A DNA stretch of 64,000 bases from assembly GCF_028389875.1 (NCBI RefSeq), contig NC_084672.1:4501501-4565500 (forward strand), given 5' to 3'. The DNA comes from Rhea pennata (Eukaryota > Chordata > Aves > Rheiformes > Rheidae). A model generated the notes under the pieces. It did not search any database, had not been told where the DNA came from, and was given only the letters and a program-made list of their open reading frames with translations. A program made the position numbers and the translations under genes. Of the stretch, positions 23,360 through 35,090 are shown piece after piece (positions within the stretch are counted from its first letter, which is position 1; every line of letters begins with the position of its first letter).

Positions 23360-26300
23360 TTAAATTAAACTTAACTCGTTGAGATGGGAAGCCAAGATTT
23401 CTGCTTTGCTATCAACAGCTTGTTTTCTATAGATACGAACTCATTACAGAAAGCCTGGCTGATTTTTATGCCTTAAACTAGGCAATCAGAAAATGTTAGA
23501 CTGAAGCACTGTGTTTCATAGATTGACAACATTTAAAACCTAGATGGCCAAGCGACCGATACAATTTCCATACTCATTAACCGTGACATCTCCAGCTCTC
23601 CCCCAAAGCAGTCTGTCAGATTCAGCGGGACCAAGAACCTGTCGTAGCTGCCAGAAATCATTTCTTTGCTCCTCCATGGATTGGCATCGCCTGAACGTCC
23701 TCTTACCCCTCAGAGCAGAAGTTTACAGAAATCTCTTTCCAATTTCCCAGCTGTGCATCTTGCCTTTCCCTGCATGCACACGCGGGCTATTAGCTGTCCG
23801 CAGCTCTGCCCATCGAGCTGGCAAGCTGCCCGTTCACAAGCTGCTCCAACAACTGCCCTTGAGCATAAGCCAGTGCCAAGTCGTCTCTCAGGAGTTCATC
23901 CTCTGCGCGAGCACTAACGCGATTGCACTGCACGGCTTCCCCCCCCGCACGCTGCTGACAACCACCTCCTGCAGACCCCGGGTCTGCTGATGGCTGCGAG
24001 CTCCCGAGCGCTCATCAGGGTAATATTTGCCAGGCTGTGTTGTCACAGCCCTGTCACGGACTCCTTATCTGTCAGTATCAGAGTAAGCCTTACAAACGCA
24101 GTGTGACATAGGAAGCTCGGACTTGTGGTTCTCAGTAAAAAAAAAAGACCATTTCACACATGATGCGACACTGGAGAACAAACAGAGCTGCAGAGGCAAA
24201 AGGTGGGTGCTGGCTGGGCCAAGAAATCTCACGTGGGAACTTCAGAAGGGAAGCTGGTCTAACTGGTAGCACTAAAAGGGTGAGCAACGGCATATCCAAG
24301 TAAATCTTCCTATAAGAACAGCTAGCAAATCCTGGCTCTGAAGAGGAAGCAGTTTCTAGGTTCCTACTCACCATCACCACGAACGCCATCGGCAGGCCAC
24401 CCTCAGTGCTTCCTGGCCAGAGCACCATTTCCTTTTTAAAAATCGCTCAGTGACTGAGAAAGAGAGGAATGGAAGAAAAATAACCGTGTAGCTCAGAGCA
24501 AGTATACTCACCAGCAAAGGGGCACCGCTAAATTCTGGCCCTGCCGCTGCAAGTGCATGATTGTTGCTACAAAGTGCAACAGCATCTATAGGAAGAAAAA
24601 AAAAAAAAAAAGTTTTCACCCACCTTGCATCTCTCAGGATGCAAACCGGGTCATCCTATCCTGGACAGTCAGCATCTCCACGGCTCATGCTCCAGGCTAC
24701 TGGGATACCTGAACTCTCCCCAGCGCTGTGCTGCCTCACAAGACATGTTCCCTGGCTTAAGAGGAGCAATACATTAATAACAGCAAACATCATGTACCAT
24801 TGATAACTACTGGCCATCCCACACACAGGACTGTTGTAGGTTAAATTACTTTTGTCACCGTCAGCGTACTCCGTTAATGTGCAACAGGAAATAGGAAAAA
24901 GATGCATACTTAGCTTTTCACACTGCCCACTTTAGAATGTAAATAAATGTGCATCTTAGAAATTTCGCTTAAAATACAGAAAAGCTCCAAATGCTTCAGA
25001 CTGAGGCTGCTCAAAGGAACAAAGAAGAAGTTTTTCTGACAGACTCAGAACCCGGCCAGGAACAATGGGGCTTAGATTTAAAACACAACCCAGAACGGAG
25101 TTCTTGCAGTTCCTGGAAAATATGAATACTGGACTGGTGCATTTTTTTGTTCACTATTATTATCTCCCATAGACATTCATCCTGATCTTAACATCTTTAT
25201 TGTCCACATAGAGCAAGCTTCCTCTCAAATAGAAATGAATGTTCCAGTGAATTTCCTTAGACAAAAACATAAAAATCAAATAAAAAGACCCCTTTATAAC
25301 TCTTTAAAAAACATACATTTTTTTGTTGTGATTCAAAGTGCTCTTTGTTTCAGTAAGTATAAACACTGAATTTTACAAAGGAAAAAAGCAAAAGTGAGAG
25401 AAAGAAAACTTCTGTGACACACGAATTAAACAACAATTGCAGTCTCAGTTCTAAACAGATTACACTAAGAGGCAAATGCTAGGTAAAGTCAAGGTTGTTA
25501 TTTTGCCTCAAGGACAACAGATCTTTGTCCTGAACCTTGCAGTCAATACCTATAAATATTCTGAATGTTGTCATAAATTTTTGACAACCTCTCTATCAGG
25601 GGCACAAGTGCAAGATCTTCTGCTTTAAAATTATCAGAGCGGGAGTTGGAAGCTACAGTTTACTTCTGAGAAGCAGTAAGACAACAGTTTCGCATGCTAT
25701 TAATCTGACCTAAAAGATCTTTTTGTCTGCATTAGTTTTAAATCCTTTTAGGTGAACTCATTAGCAACGGGGACAGGGAGAGCGGTATTATCTAAAGCCC
25801 TCTGCATGCCACCCTCTACAAGGAAAGCTGGTCCCTCTTCCAGGAGGAGCGTGATGGCGAGAGCGTGCGTCAGGACAAGGTGTATGGCCCCCGGCCGAGC
25901 AGGCAGCTTGGGCACCTTCCATCCCTCCTCTTTAAATGAAACTTAATAAATCAGCCACCCTGCAAAAATATTTTGTGACCTCTGGTGAGATGGGCAGGAT
26001 AAATCCGCATGAACATTTCCTTTTATTATCAGTAAATACTCCTGGATTGGTTGAAATTGTTCCTGCCACTGATATCACTGATCTCTGAAGAGATAAACAT
26101 GAGCTGATTGATGACATGTCTGCAGGATCTATTTCAACCACCCCCAGGCAGGATATTTTCCATATGGGCAATAATAAATCTTACTGCTGAACGTCATCAG
26201 ACGAAAGCAAATTATGGTTAAAATTTCATGGTTATATATTTCTTACTACGTAATATTAAGGAAGATTTTTCAAAGATGCAGGAGCTTGTATTTGCATGTG

Positions 26301-28180
26301 CCTTTTTTTTTTTTTATAATGCAATTGTCGTGCCCACTTTTAATACATTTCTTCCTTTAATAGCCTTCTACTAGCACGCAACATAAAGAGACTGTATCTT
26401 CTCAAAATAGCCTGTCCCATCTTCAGGTCTGGAAGGTAATTTTCTCATCATGACCAAGACTGAATAGGAATAACGTCCATTCTCAGAAGAAACTTGGGCT
26501 GCATTTTACTAGCACTCTTAGCATGGTATTTTGAGGTATCACTAATACTATTTTATACATTTTATTTGCAAAGAAAGCAAATGGCATCCTTTCTTCTCAC
26601 TTAATAGAAAAGGTTTGATGGGAGAGCTGTCACTCACTCCTATTGTTCCCAATTCCTTTCTAAAAATGATTGTAGAGTTCCAGGGAAAAGTTCTATCTTC
26701 ATAATGAGAAGAGCATTGAAAATGCTCGTGCCACATTATTTGCACCAAGCTCAGAACTAAAGATCTAAGTAACTTCCTAGGACCTGTTACACACAATAAA
26801 GCCAATGCTTTGTATCAGGGTGGCTATGCCGCAGAGGAAGGATGATGTGCAAGTCCAAATCTCACATTCAAGATGCAAGTATAAGAAAAAGAGCCGTGAA
26901 GACAAGACTGTCCACTCACCACCTGCTGCATTTGGCCAGGAATCGTTACCACTGTGTTATCTGCACAGCATCAAAAATCTTTGTCCTAGAATGTTGTAAA
27001 TCAGCAAGAGAAAACAGAGACATAGGGGAAGGGTTAGAGAGAAAGACTGGTCTGAGGCAGCACTTTTGTGATAACTCTGTCCTCAGTCTATGGAGGCCAG
27101 GGAGAATTTGGGTTACAGAGCTTGGGGAAAAGCATGACAGTGAAAGAAGAAACTGGAAGGAGAAGCAACAACTTGGCAGGTATGCCCTGTGCGATCTCTC
27201 CTCCATGCAACACCTACTGCATGAAGCTCAGCTGTTGGTGTAATTTGTGCAGAGCAAAGATGGTGAAGAGGAAAAAAGAAGGAGAGCTGCCACAGCTGTG
27301 TAATTTGAAGGGAAGCTCCCTTAGGGACCTGATAAGCTGTTGGTTATGGTCCAGCAGGACAACTGGATGATTTTTAAACAGACTGGGGAAAAGTCGAGGA
27401 GGAGTTTACAGGCCAGAGGAGAAAAGACTGGTACTGCCAAGATGAGACACAACCACAGATCTCGTGAATGGAACAGCAATTCATTGCACAGTTAGTTCAG
27501 CATTGATTTGAAGGCCTAGAGCTACATTCAATGGTTAATACAATAAACAAGAACAAATCTGCCTCCAGAAAAGGACAGTAGTTCCAGTGATTGTATTGGC
27601 CTTCACACTGCCATGGAAAGTTTTCTTTTCCACAGCTGGAAGGGGGCCTGTTTAATTTTGATATGAATTCAGATCAAAGTTTCTAAACTTTCCAGTTATA
27701 TTTCAAGCAGAGCTTTACCATCCTGACACTTTCTAGTGCCATGAAGATACATGGCGCTCCTTACACATATTTGAACCTGCAGACTGTCATCAGGAACATG
27801 GACTACACTAAGATTCCTGATTCCATGAACTTGTAAAACAAGGGTGACCTTGGAGCCCTGTTAGTAAAGAGGAGCATCATGTGCTACAGCTCAACAGAAG
27901 GCACTAAATTAACCCCTTAAGGCATATTCCCTTCTGCCATTTATTCATTATCTCAGTGCACCTGAATCTTAAGAGAAACTTTATGCTTGTAATAGAGCTG
28001 AGACTGGCCTCACAAAACTCTCTGTGGATTGCAAAAGAACAGCTCTTCGATGTAAAGCAGTCAGCTCAAACTAACCACAGGAAAGCTACAAAGACACTAT
28101 TTGAAACGGTAGACGACAAAGGTGATAAGTTCTCTTAGATGGCGAGTCCACTCTCTATTTACTTGTATTGAATCAACAAA
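23360..28180. other. Gene-poor stretch with an enhancer-like block
   Basis: No supported exon was found. An A16 tract lies at 24,596-24,611. The most structured sequence is at 25.93-26.26 kb, annotated separately. Short open frames at 25.75-25.94 kb and 26.84-27.37 kb have no recognisable product. Confidence 0.5.
25925..26260. promoter_or_regulatory. Enhancer-like block (putative conserved non-coding element)
   Basis: This low-complexity-free block carries closely packed developmental motifs: a PBX/MEIS-like TGATTGATGACA at 26,106-26,117, a FOX-like GATAAACAT just before it, GGATAAATCC, and AATAATAAATC. It has the balanced composition typical of vertebrate conserved enhancers. A 79-codon open frame crosses it on the minus strand but has no splice support. 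Conservation is inferred from appearance, not measured. Confidence 0.35.
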
Positions 28181-28189
28181 GCATTAGAG

Positions 28190-28543
28190 TTATCCAGGAC
28201 TGTGCTCAACCTGCACACTCAGAGCGGGACAGGATTGAGGAAAGCTATCTTCCTCCACAAACTTGTTAGGAAGCTTGGCCATGAGTCTGGCCACATTCAA
28301 TTCTTTCTTGGCAGCACAGCCATAGATCTTGGAAAGCAAACCCAGGTTCTCCAGATAAGCATGCTCCCTCTCCTTCTGAAAGCATTCGATCACCTTGCAC
28401 AAGTTCGGACAAAACCATGCAAGTGTTGTACTCATAGCCCAGTCACAGTCGCTCTCTAGGGCCCTGTGGGAATGGCAGTAGCTCTGTGATGTTACATGGT
28501 GCTGAACATCCAGAGGTGACCACCAAGGCTGGAAAGCCTTCAT
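28190..28543 (-). other. Unrecognised 117-codon ORF, coding-like composition
   Basis: The frame starts at an ATG (28,541-28,543) and ends at a stop shortly after a Pro-Gly. The middle (about residues 37-90) has a natural-looking amphipathic composition: CKVIECFQKEREHAYLENLG followed by a Leu/Lys-rich stretch. A pyrimidine-ended CAG lies just inside the start, and a weak GTTGAG donor near the end. I do not recognise the family. It could be a lineage-specific exon, a decayed retrocopy or a chance frame. No matching reading frame was found upstream in 28.6-29.3 kb. Confidence 0.2.
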
Positions 28544-31500
28544 GAGGTTGGAAAGCCTCAGTGGGGATGGTCAGAAGCATCCCTGGCTAGTCAAAGCTGG
28601 TCCTGTTCCAGACAAGAGGAAGCTATTGAATGACTGCGGCCATGCCCAAGCAGATTTAAAATCTGCCCTGCCTGTGAGCTCCCAGGCAGATCCAGCAACT
28701 ATTTCTTCAGCACATCTGGTTAGTGGGAGCAGCAAGCACAGCTCTGCTATTAGCTCATGGCTGAAAGAAAGGCACTTTTCAAAAGCCTTCAGTATGTAGA
28801 GAAGGGAGGAAATAAAATACTTCAGCTTACTAGTTTGTTATTCTCCAGTCCCAGTTATTACAGAACTGGCACTATGTTTATGATGGATTCATTTGGAGAA
28901 CATTTTCTCCCTGCCCACGTAACTGTGCTTCAGACTGAAGCCAAAGCTGTATGGGGGGTTATAAAAGCTGCAGACAGTTTTCAGCATCACATACAAGCTC
29001 AGTGCTTCACAAGCACATACAAGGAGATGAGCCAGTCATGAGGAGCTGGCTTGGCCTGTAGGAAACCACATCCAGTTCCTCCCTGTACCACAATGTTCTT
29101 CTATGGCTTCTGCAAGCCTCACATTGCAAAGTACAACTGTGAGAAGGTGGCAAAAAAGTCAGAAGCATACACACAATCTGCCATTTACTCTTCCAAAAAG
29201 CAACTTCTGTGTTCTTGGAAGGTTTTATTTTAGCCTCAGCCTGAACGAAATGTGGCATTATTTGCTGGACATTTCTGAGCACCTCTCCAGCATCACCAAT
29301 ATATACCAGGCTTCCTCATCATGCAGCTACCACTTTAGCCACAGTTCAAAGCACATTGGCCTCATCTCTCGTACACATGTATAGTCAGATCACTTTGCCC
29401 ACAGGGACCAATTTATTTTTCCATCACCTGTAGCTTCCTTCATTTTATGCTGGAAGAATCTGGCAGCTTTTAAGAGGGAGTGTTATGAATAATGTGGTAA
29501 TGCCTTTCTTCATCCCTGTTAAATTTCTCATTTCATCTTGTGAAGTCTAATCCTTCTTTCTGCAAAGTCTCTAGAACAACTTCCACTGATTATAATGGGA
29601 TCTACATTTGGACTGTACGTATTTTATCTCTAGTTTTGCAGATTCGTTGCCTATTACTGCTTACTTCCTACATTTAGGTATTTATCCCTCTGCCCTGGAG
29701 TTTGTTCTGGCAGCTGGAGGTTGTTACAGGCCTGACAGAATGCATAGGAGAGGTCCCTATAGTACAAAGGTTTCCTTCATTTCCTATTCATATATGAATC
29801 AAGGCTTTTCCTTGGCCCATATATTCTCCCCCAACCCCCATTAGGAATTGGGCATTCCTAACGACAACTGTCAAATTGCAAAAAAAGCATGGTGCACAGA
29901 AATAGGATCCACTATCTTTGAGCAGCTTGTGATTCGTGTTCAGTTATAGGAGTCAGTAAAATCAAGGCAAAATATCAACACATTTATAAATTGGGTCAGA
30001 CCATTTGCTCATAATTTGAAAACAGAGTTTTTCTGAATGCATCTCTGTCTGATTCCAGTTGCTGTTGTGGAGTAAAGAGCAAAACACCAGAAAGAAACTC
30101 AGTGCAACGTGGTGAGACTTCACCTCAACAGACAAAGCTAAAAATTCCACATGCTAAAATGGATCGGGTCACAGCTGCTGAGGAGCTCTTAAGTTTTCAG
30201 ACAACTTTGTGAACCCTCTGACAGATGTGGCCTGTTTTCTTTAAGTAAAAACAAGAGCCAGCCAATTTTCATTGATACGAACACTCTTCACATTTCCATT
30301 ATTTACATTTATGATCACTAATACATATTTCACTCTGGGCTTCAGAAGGACAGAGACTCCAGTCCAGCTTTGCACCCCAGGCACTACACTGTCGCTAACT
30401 GAGGTTACTCTATAGCTCAGACAACGTCATTATGGATCAGGACAGTCTATCCATGTTGGATCACCATGCTGCATCGAAAATCACAACTTTCTAGAGGGTC
30501 ATAAATTTGTTCCAATGTATTTTATTTGACTTTAGAGGAAATGCACCACAGCAGTGCTTCACACAGGTTTCCTATTGCTAATGCATCCCCTCATGGGATT
30601 ATCTAAGTGCTCTTGGTACAAACCCTCCGATAACCCTTAGAAGCATCCAGCAGCACATCAAGTGCTATCAGCAACACGTTATGAGAGGAATGTCATGGCA
30701 AAGCGCTGGCGAGTCACAAGACAAAAACCACCCTGGTGTTTACAGCAGAGTAGGAAATACCGCATTAAAATAAAAGCATGACAAGGGGAAGAGCGCAGAC
30801 TTTGGGGTGGAAAAATCCAAACCACGTCTAAGCTCCCAGCTCCTTTGTCATCAAGTCAGTACATTACAGAGAAGATCTGTATGGAGTGAAAAGCTTTTTG
30901 CAAAGTTTTATCTTGCCCTTTAGCAGACAGAACTGACAAACTTGAAGTGGCAGAGTCCACTCGCCAAGTGCCACGTTCAGCGAACAAAGAAACACAACAC
31001 CATGCGCCCAACAGCAAACTATCAGCTCCCAGTGGGAAGTGTCATTTTCACATCAAGTTTGCTACACCAGAGTGGGAGAGAAGCTCCAACTGTTTTGAAT
31101 TCATGTGTCAAGTCAATCACAGGAACAGATAATACTGGAGTTATATAAACCTTCAAAAGGAACCCCCACCCACCAACCTGTAACACTCACTCTCCACTGT
31201 CAGAACAACTCTGTAACTGAAGACAGCACTGAAGAGAGGTTGCCCTCACAGCTTTCTGCAAAGTCGGTGACGGGATCGTTTCAATTTCATTTCACATACG
31301 AACCGTGGCAGAGAAAGACTGTTTATTTTTGTCCCTATTAGAACTGTATCAAAAATTTCTCTCTAGACTCTGACTGTAAGTGATAGTTGCTTTGTGGAAG
31401 TTTAAAAACTTTGCACCTCATCTTAGAAACCTGAATTCTAAACAGATTCAGCAGAATCTGCAGGGAAGGAAGGAAATACTAGCAGCCTTCAAAACAGACG

Positions 31501-32091
31501 GCTTCAACTTTTTTTTGCTGCAGGCTTTCATCTTCTCTGTTAGGGAAAATAAACCAGGTCTCTCTAATTCTCTTGAAGTACCTTAACCAGAGCCCTCCAA
31601 AAGGGGTGATTTTTGTTCAGGTCACAGATGGCATTGGTGCCAAAGCCAGGAAGTTAGAGGTCAAAAGCTCTGTTAAGCAGGGTCCAAGGTTAAACTCCGG
31701 CATGTTAAGCCACGAGCTCTTCGTTTTGCTGTAGCATTACTGACTGCTGGCCTGCCTGTAGCTCAGGCCCACAGCCTTCATCCTGCTAGGAAGGGCTGCA
31801 ATGTGATGTGCTTATCCCTGTCTACACCAAATCCAGCCAAAACAGCACTAACACAGCTTGGTGAAGCTCAGCTGCTCTGTGCACGCCTAACTCTTCTCCC
31901 TCCGAGAGTTAACAGCTTGCACTAAGGTTTCACTGCTGAGCCCAGGCCTGAGAGCTTAGTGTGAAGGAAACTAGAGCACCCTGACACAAGGCACAGACTC
32001 ATGCCAGACATCTATGCAGGGCTTCCTGACTCCACAGTCCCGTTCTTGGATCATCCTAATAGCCCTCCAATCTTCCTGCAGATATATACAG

Positions 32092-32121
32092 GGGTAAAAT
32101 TCATAGACTAGAATTTTACCC
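32092..32121. repeat. Small perfect inverted repeat (11-bp arms)
   Basis: GGGTAAAATTC, an 8-nt loop, then GAATTTTACCC. It has the form of a simple stem-loop. The flanks do not pair. Confidence 0.9.
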
Positions 32122-33954
32122 TATGCTGCATAACACCACCAGTAAGGAACTGCATATGCCCCCATCTACCATTAGCAAAATTAAAGCTAGACCAGCACTG
32201 TCCTCTTTTACAAGCACAGTGTCACAACAAAAGGAGAAAACCACAAGGGGAAAAGATGATGTGGTTTGAAGACAGATAGAGAAAGAGAGACAGAAAGAAA
32301 AAGATGTCATTGCTCTCTGAAAGCATCCAGAAATGTTGCTATTCAATTCATTCAGGCCTACATGAGATCAGGGAGAGTGCAGGACTACTGTGAGGAAAAT
32401 CTAGGTCACATATGATCACAGCAGCACAGCTGCCATACTCTCAATGGCCATGTAAAGTGAGGACTGCAGCAAGGACCTCTCTTTGCTGAAGAGGGCTTTT
32501 TTCAGTCCAGTTTTACAATTTCTCCTCATTAAGGTGTATTTTCCAGCAGGACCATGAGCACATTGGGTCTTCAAGGGGGGTGAAGGATTTAGCTATAAAT
32601 CCCAAAGATGATTCAGTAAGTGGAATTTCTGTAGGATCATTTAAATAGTTTACAGGCTGTCAGGTAGGATTTTAACCTTCTAACAGTGACAGGAGCAGTA
32701 TTACTTTCCCGCTCTTTTGAATGCTAATATATTTCCTAGCTCTTTGTTTCACATCTGTTATGGAGAGATACATAGTGCTCCCATTTTCAATGGAGAAACA
32801 AGTATCTTACAGCATTTTAATACATTAATATACCTGTGAAAGCTTCTTGAAATTCTCTCTCATTCAGTGCTCTCTCTAGTTAAACTTGCAGGTCAGTGTC
32901 CCTTCCTGCCTTTCAAACAGAAAAGTTAAAACACGCACGCGCACACAAAAAGAAATAGGACAATATATCCCCAAACTACTGCCTTTTTCTCGCATTTGAA
33001 CAGACCTTCTGTCACCCTCCCTTCTCCCCTTTTCTGCACCCGAACAAAAACAGGAAGGATCTAAAGCCCAATACTGAACACTCCTGCAATGCAAAAGATT
33101 AGAGGGAAAGGACAAATGTTCATGGGTGCTACGAAGTTAAGCCAAGTGTCTTGGAGCTGCATTCATTAAGGAGCTCGGCCAAAACTCCCAGGCTTCCCAG
33201 CTCCTCGCACAAAGACAGCTGTACCACCAGCAGCTGTGCAGCCTGGGGAACCGCAGGAAGCGATACACAGCACAAGTCAGGAAAATAATGCACAGGGGGA
33301 TCCTTTTGGTGGAAGTGCGGATATTATAGATAAAGCATTAATAAGGATTTGTTCCCCAAAACATGCTGCTCAGACAGCAGAGCAACAGGAAATCAAATCA
33401 CCTAACAGAGCGCAGAAACTGAGTCATGCCTATTGTTAGATGTGGCCATTTGTCTCCCAAGGTTTTCCAAATCTAATGATCCTGCAGCCCTTTCCAAACC
33501 CTGGGACTAGTACAAGCTGCTTCCAAGTTTAGGGTAAGAAGGGTCACAGTTGGGGCTTAGGGCAAGGACTCCTCTGAGTCATCACTGCTAATTATATATA
33601 TTAGAATGTTTTGAAAAGACAGACATTTTAATGCATGACAGCTGCAACAGCAAGGACTCCATATCTTAGGTAATACGTCTATCACTAGGGACAATAAGGA
33701 GTAATGTCCCTGCTATAATGTTAAAAATCAGACATTAAATTCATGCTGGCCTGTGCTCCCATGTGCTATTTCACCCGGCAGCCTGGCCCCTCTGCTCCAG
33801 TTGAATCTGCCCCCGTGGAAATCCTGGGAGCTTCCAGTGATCCTTTGCAGCATGCCCTGGGCTCTGAGATCTGAGAAGCTGGAGGAAATGGGCTGCTAAT
33901 CTGCCCCTCAGTGACTCTTATGTTCAGATTTTGCAAGTACTTGAGAGCTGTGCC

Positions 33955-34110
33955 TCTATGTTAGCCAGCTTGAATTTTGAATTCTAATCAGATGAACTAA
34001 GTAACTTCCAAACTAATTAGAAGAACAGTAGGGTTTGTTCTTAATCCACAACCATTTAATCTTCTGTCTCGTTAATTGTGCACAAACTGTATGAATATGT
34101 ATATCTGGAA
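33955..34110. promoter_or_regulatory. Enhancer-like block, homeodomain motifs
   Basis: Closely spaced TAATCAG, CTAATTAG, TTAATCC, TTTAATC and GTTAATTG sites occur within about 130 bp of otherwise unique sequence. This is the density expected of a homeodomain-bound enhancer. The identification is from motif content only. Confidence 0.3.
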
Positions 34111-34229
34111 GGAAAAAAAAATCTTTGATCTTGATGAGAATGGTAACACACACATAAAGTAGGTGTGCACTCACCTTTCATCACACTTGCTTTATTATGT
34201 AGATTCAACCATTCCTATTGCTGTGAATC

Positions 34230-34390
34230 AGGTTATTGAGTGTTACAGGCAATCCTGCAGCCAATTAGGAATCAGAGTCCTGATGAACCATGGAACCTGT
34301 AATGATTAGCAGAGTATTTACAGGCAAGCTGCCTGCTGACAATCTGCATGCAAATAAACATGTATCTGTTCAGAAAGGCCTCACCAGACA
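34230..34390. promoter_or_regulatory. Enhancer-like block, POU/homeodomain motifs
   Basis: Contains CCAATTAGG, GTAATGATTAGC and a perfect octamer-like ATGCAAAT followed by AAACATG. It may be continuous with the block about 120 bp to its left. Conservation has not been tested. Confidence 0.3.
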
Positions 34391-35049
34391 ATATAACTAG
34401 CACACCCAAAAGCTGGGATTAGGAAGAGAAGAAATGTCTTCAAATACAAAAGATTCAGAGCACTAAATAGGATTTTGTTTAGGAGCTTGAATATTCTGCT
34501 TCAGTACATCAGTGTCATTCCTGTAATCATTCGTGAAAAATTATTAAAATTTTTACTAATAAAGCATTCAATTTTTTGAGGGCTTTTGTTTAATATATGT
34601 AGGTGCATAGTTTGGTCACACTGTTTCTACTATGGAATGAAGAGTTCAGCTGTCAGGAATATTTCCTCCTCTTAAATTATGAAATTCTGTACTCCTAAGA
34701 AAAATAAGCTTATCGGCAAATTCTCTGGTTTTCCTGAAAGGATCTTACTAACACTAAGTGGAGCTGTGTCCAGTGGCTTTACCTCATTTTCTTGCTAATC
34801 TACCAAAGGAATCAATGTAATACATCGCTGAAGAGTGCCATCCAGGCTCCTGAAGATGCTTCTCTCCCCTAATCACCTGATGAAATTTGGGAATTTCTTC
34901 TCTTCTTGAGCAGAGCTGAGCACAGGACAGGAAGCATTTAGTTTTCTACAGGATTTAAACCACACCTTCTTCTTTAGCTCTCTTTTGCTCCTCTTGCATT
35001 CAATTACAAAACATCCTCAAATTGACTTAAACACCTGTCTGCTTTCTGC

Positions 35050-35090
35050 GGTGCCTAACTCCTACTGAAATAAATGGGAATAAGGCCTAA
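35050..35090. repeat. Possible ancient palindromic repeat relic
   Basis: GGTGCCTAACTCCTACTG, then AAATAAATGGGAATAAGGCC, resembles the widespread reptile/bird motif in which a GTGCCTAA-type end and its complement flank a TGAAxTxAATGGG centre. It is short and diverged. The family is not named. Confidence 0.3.
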
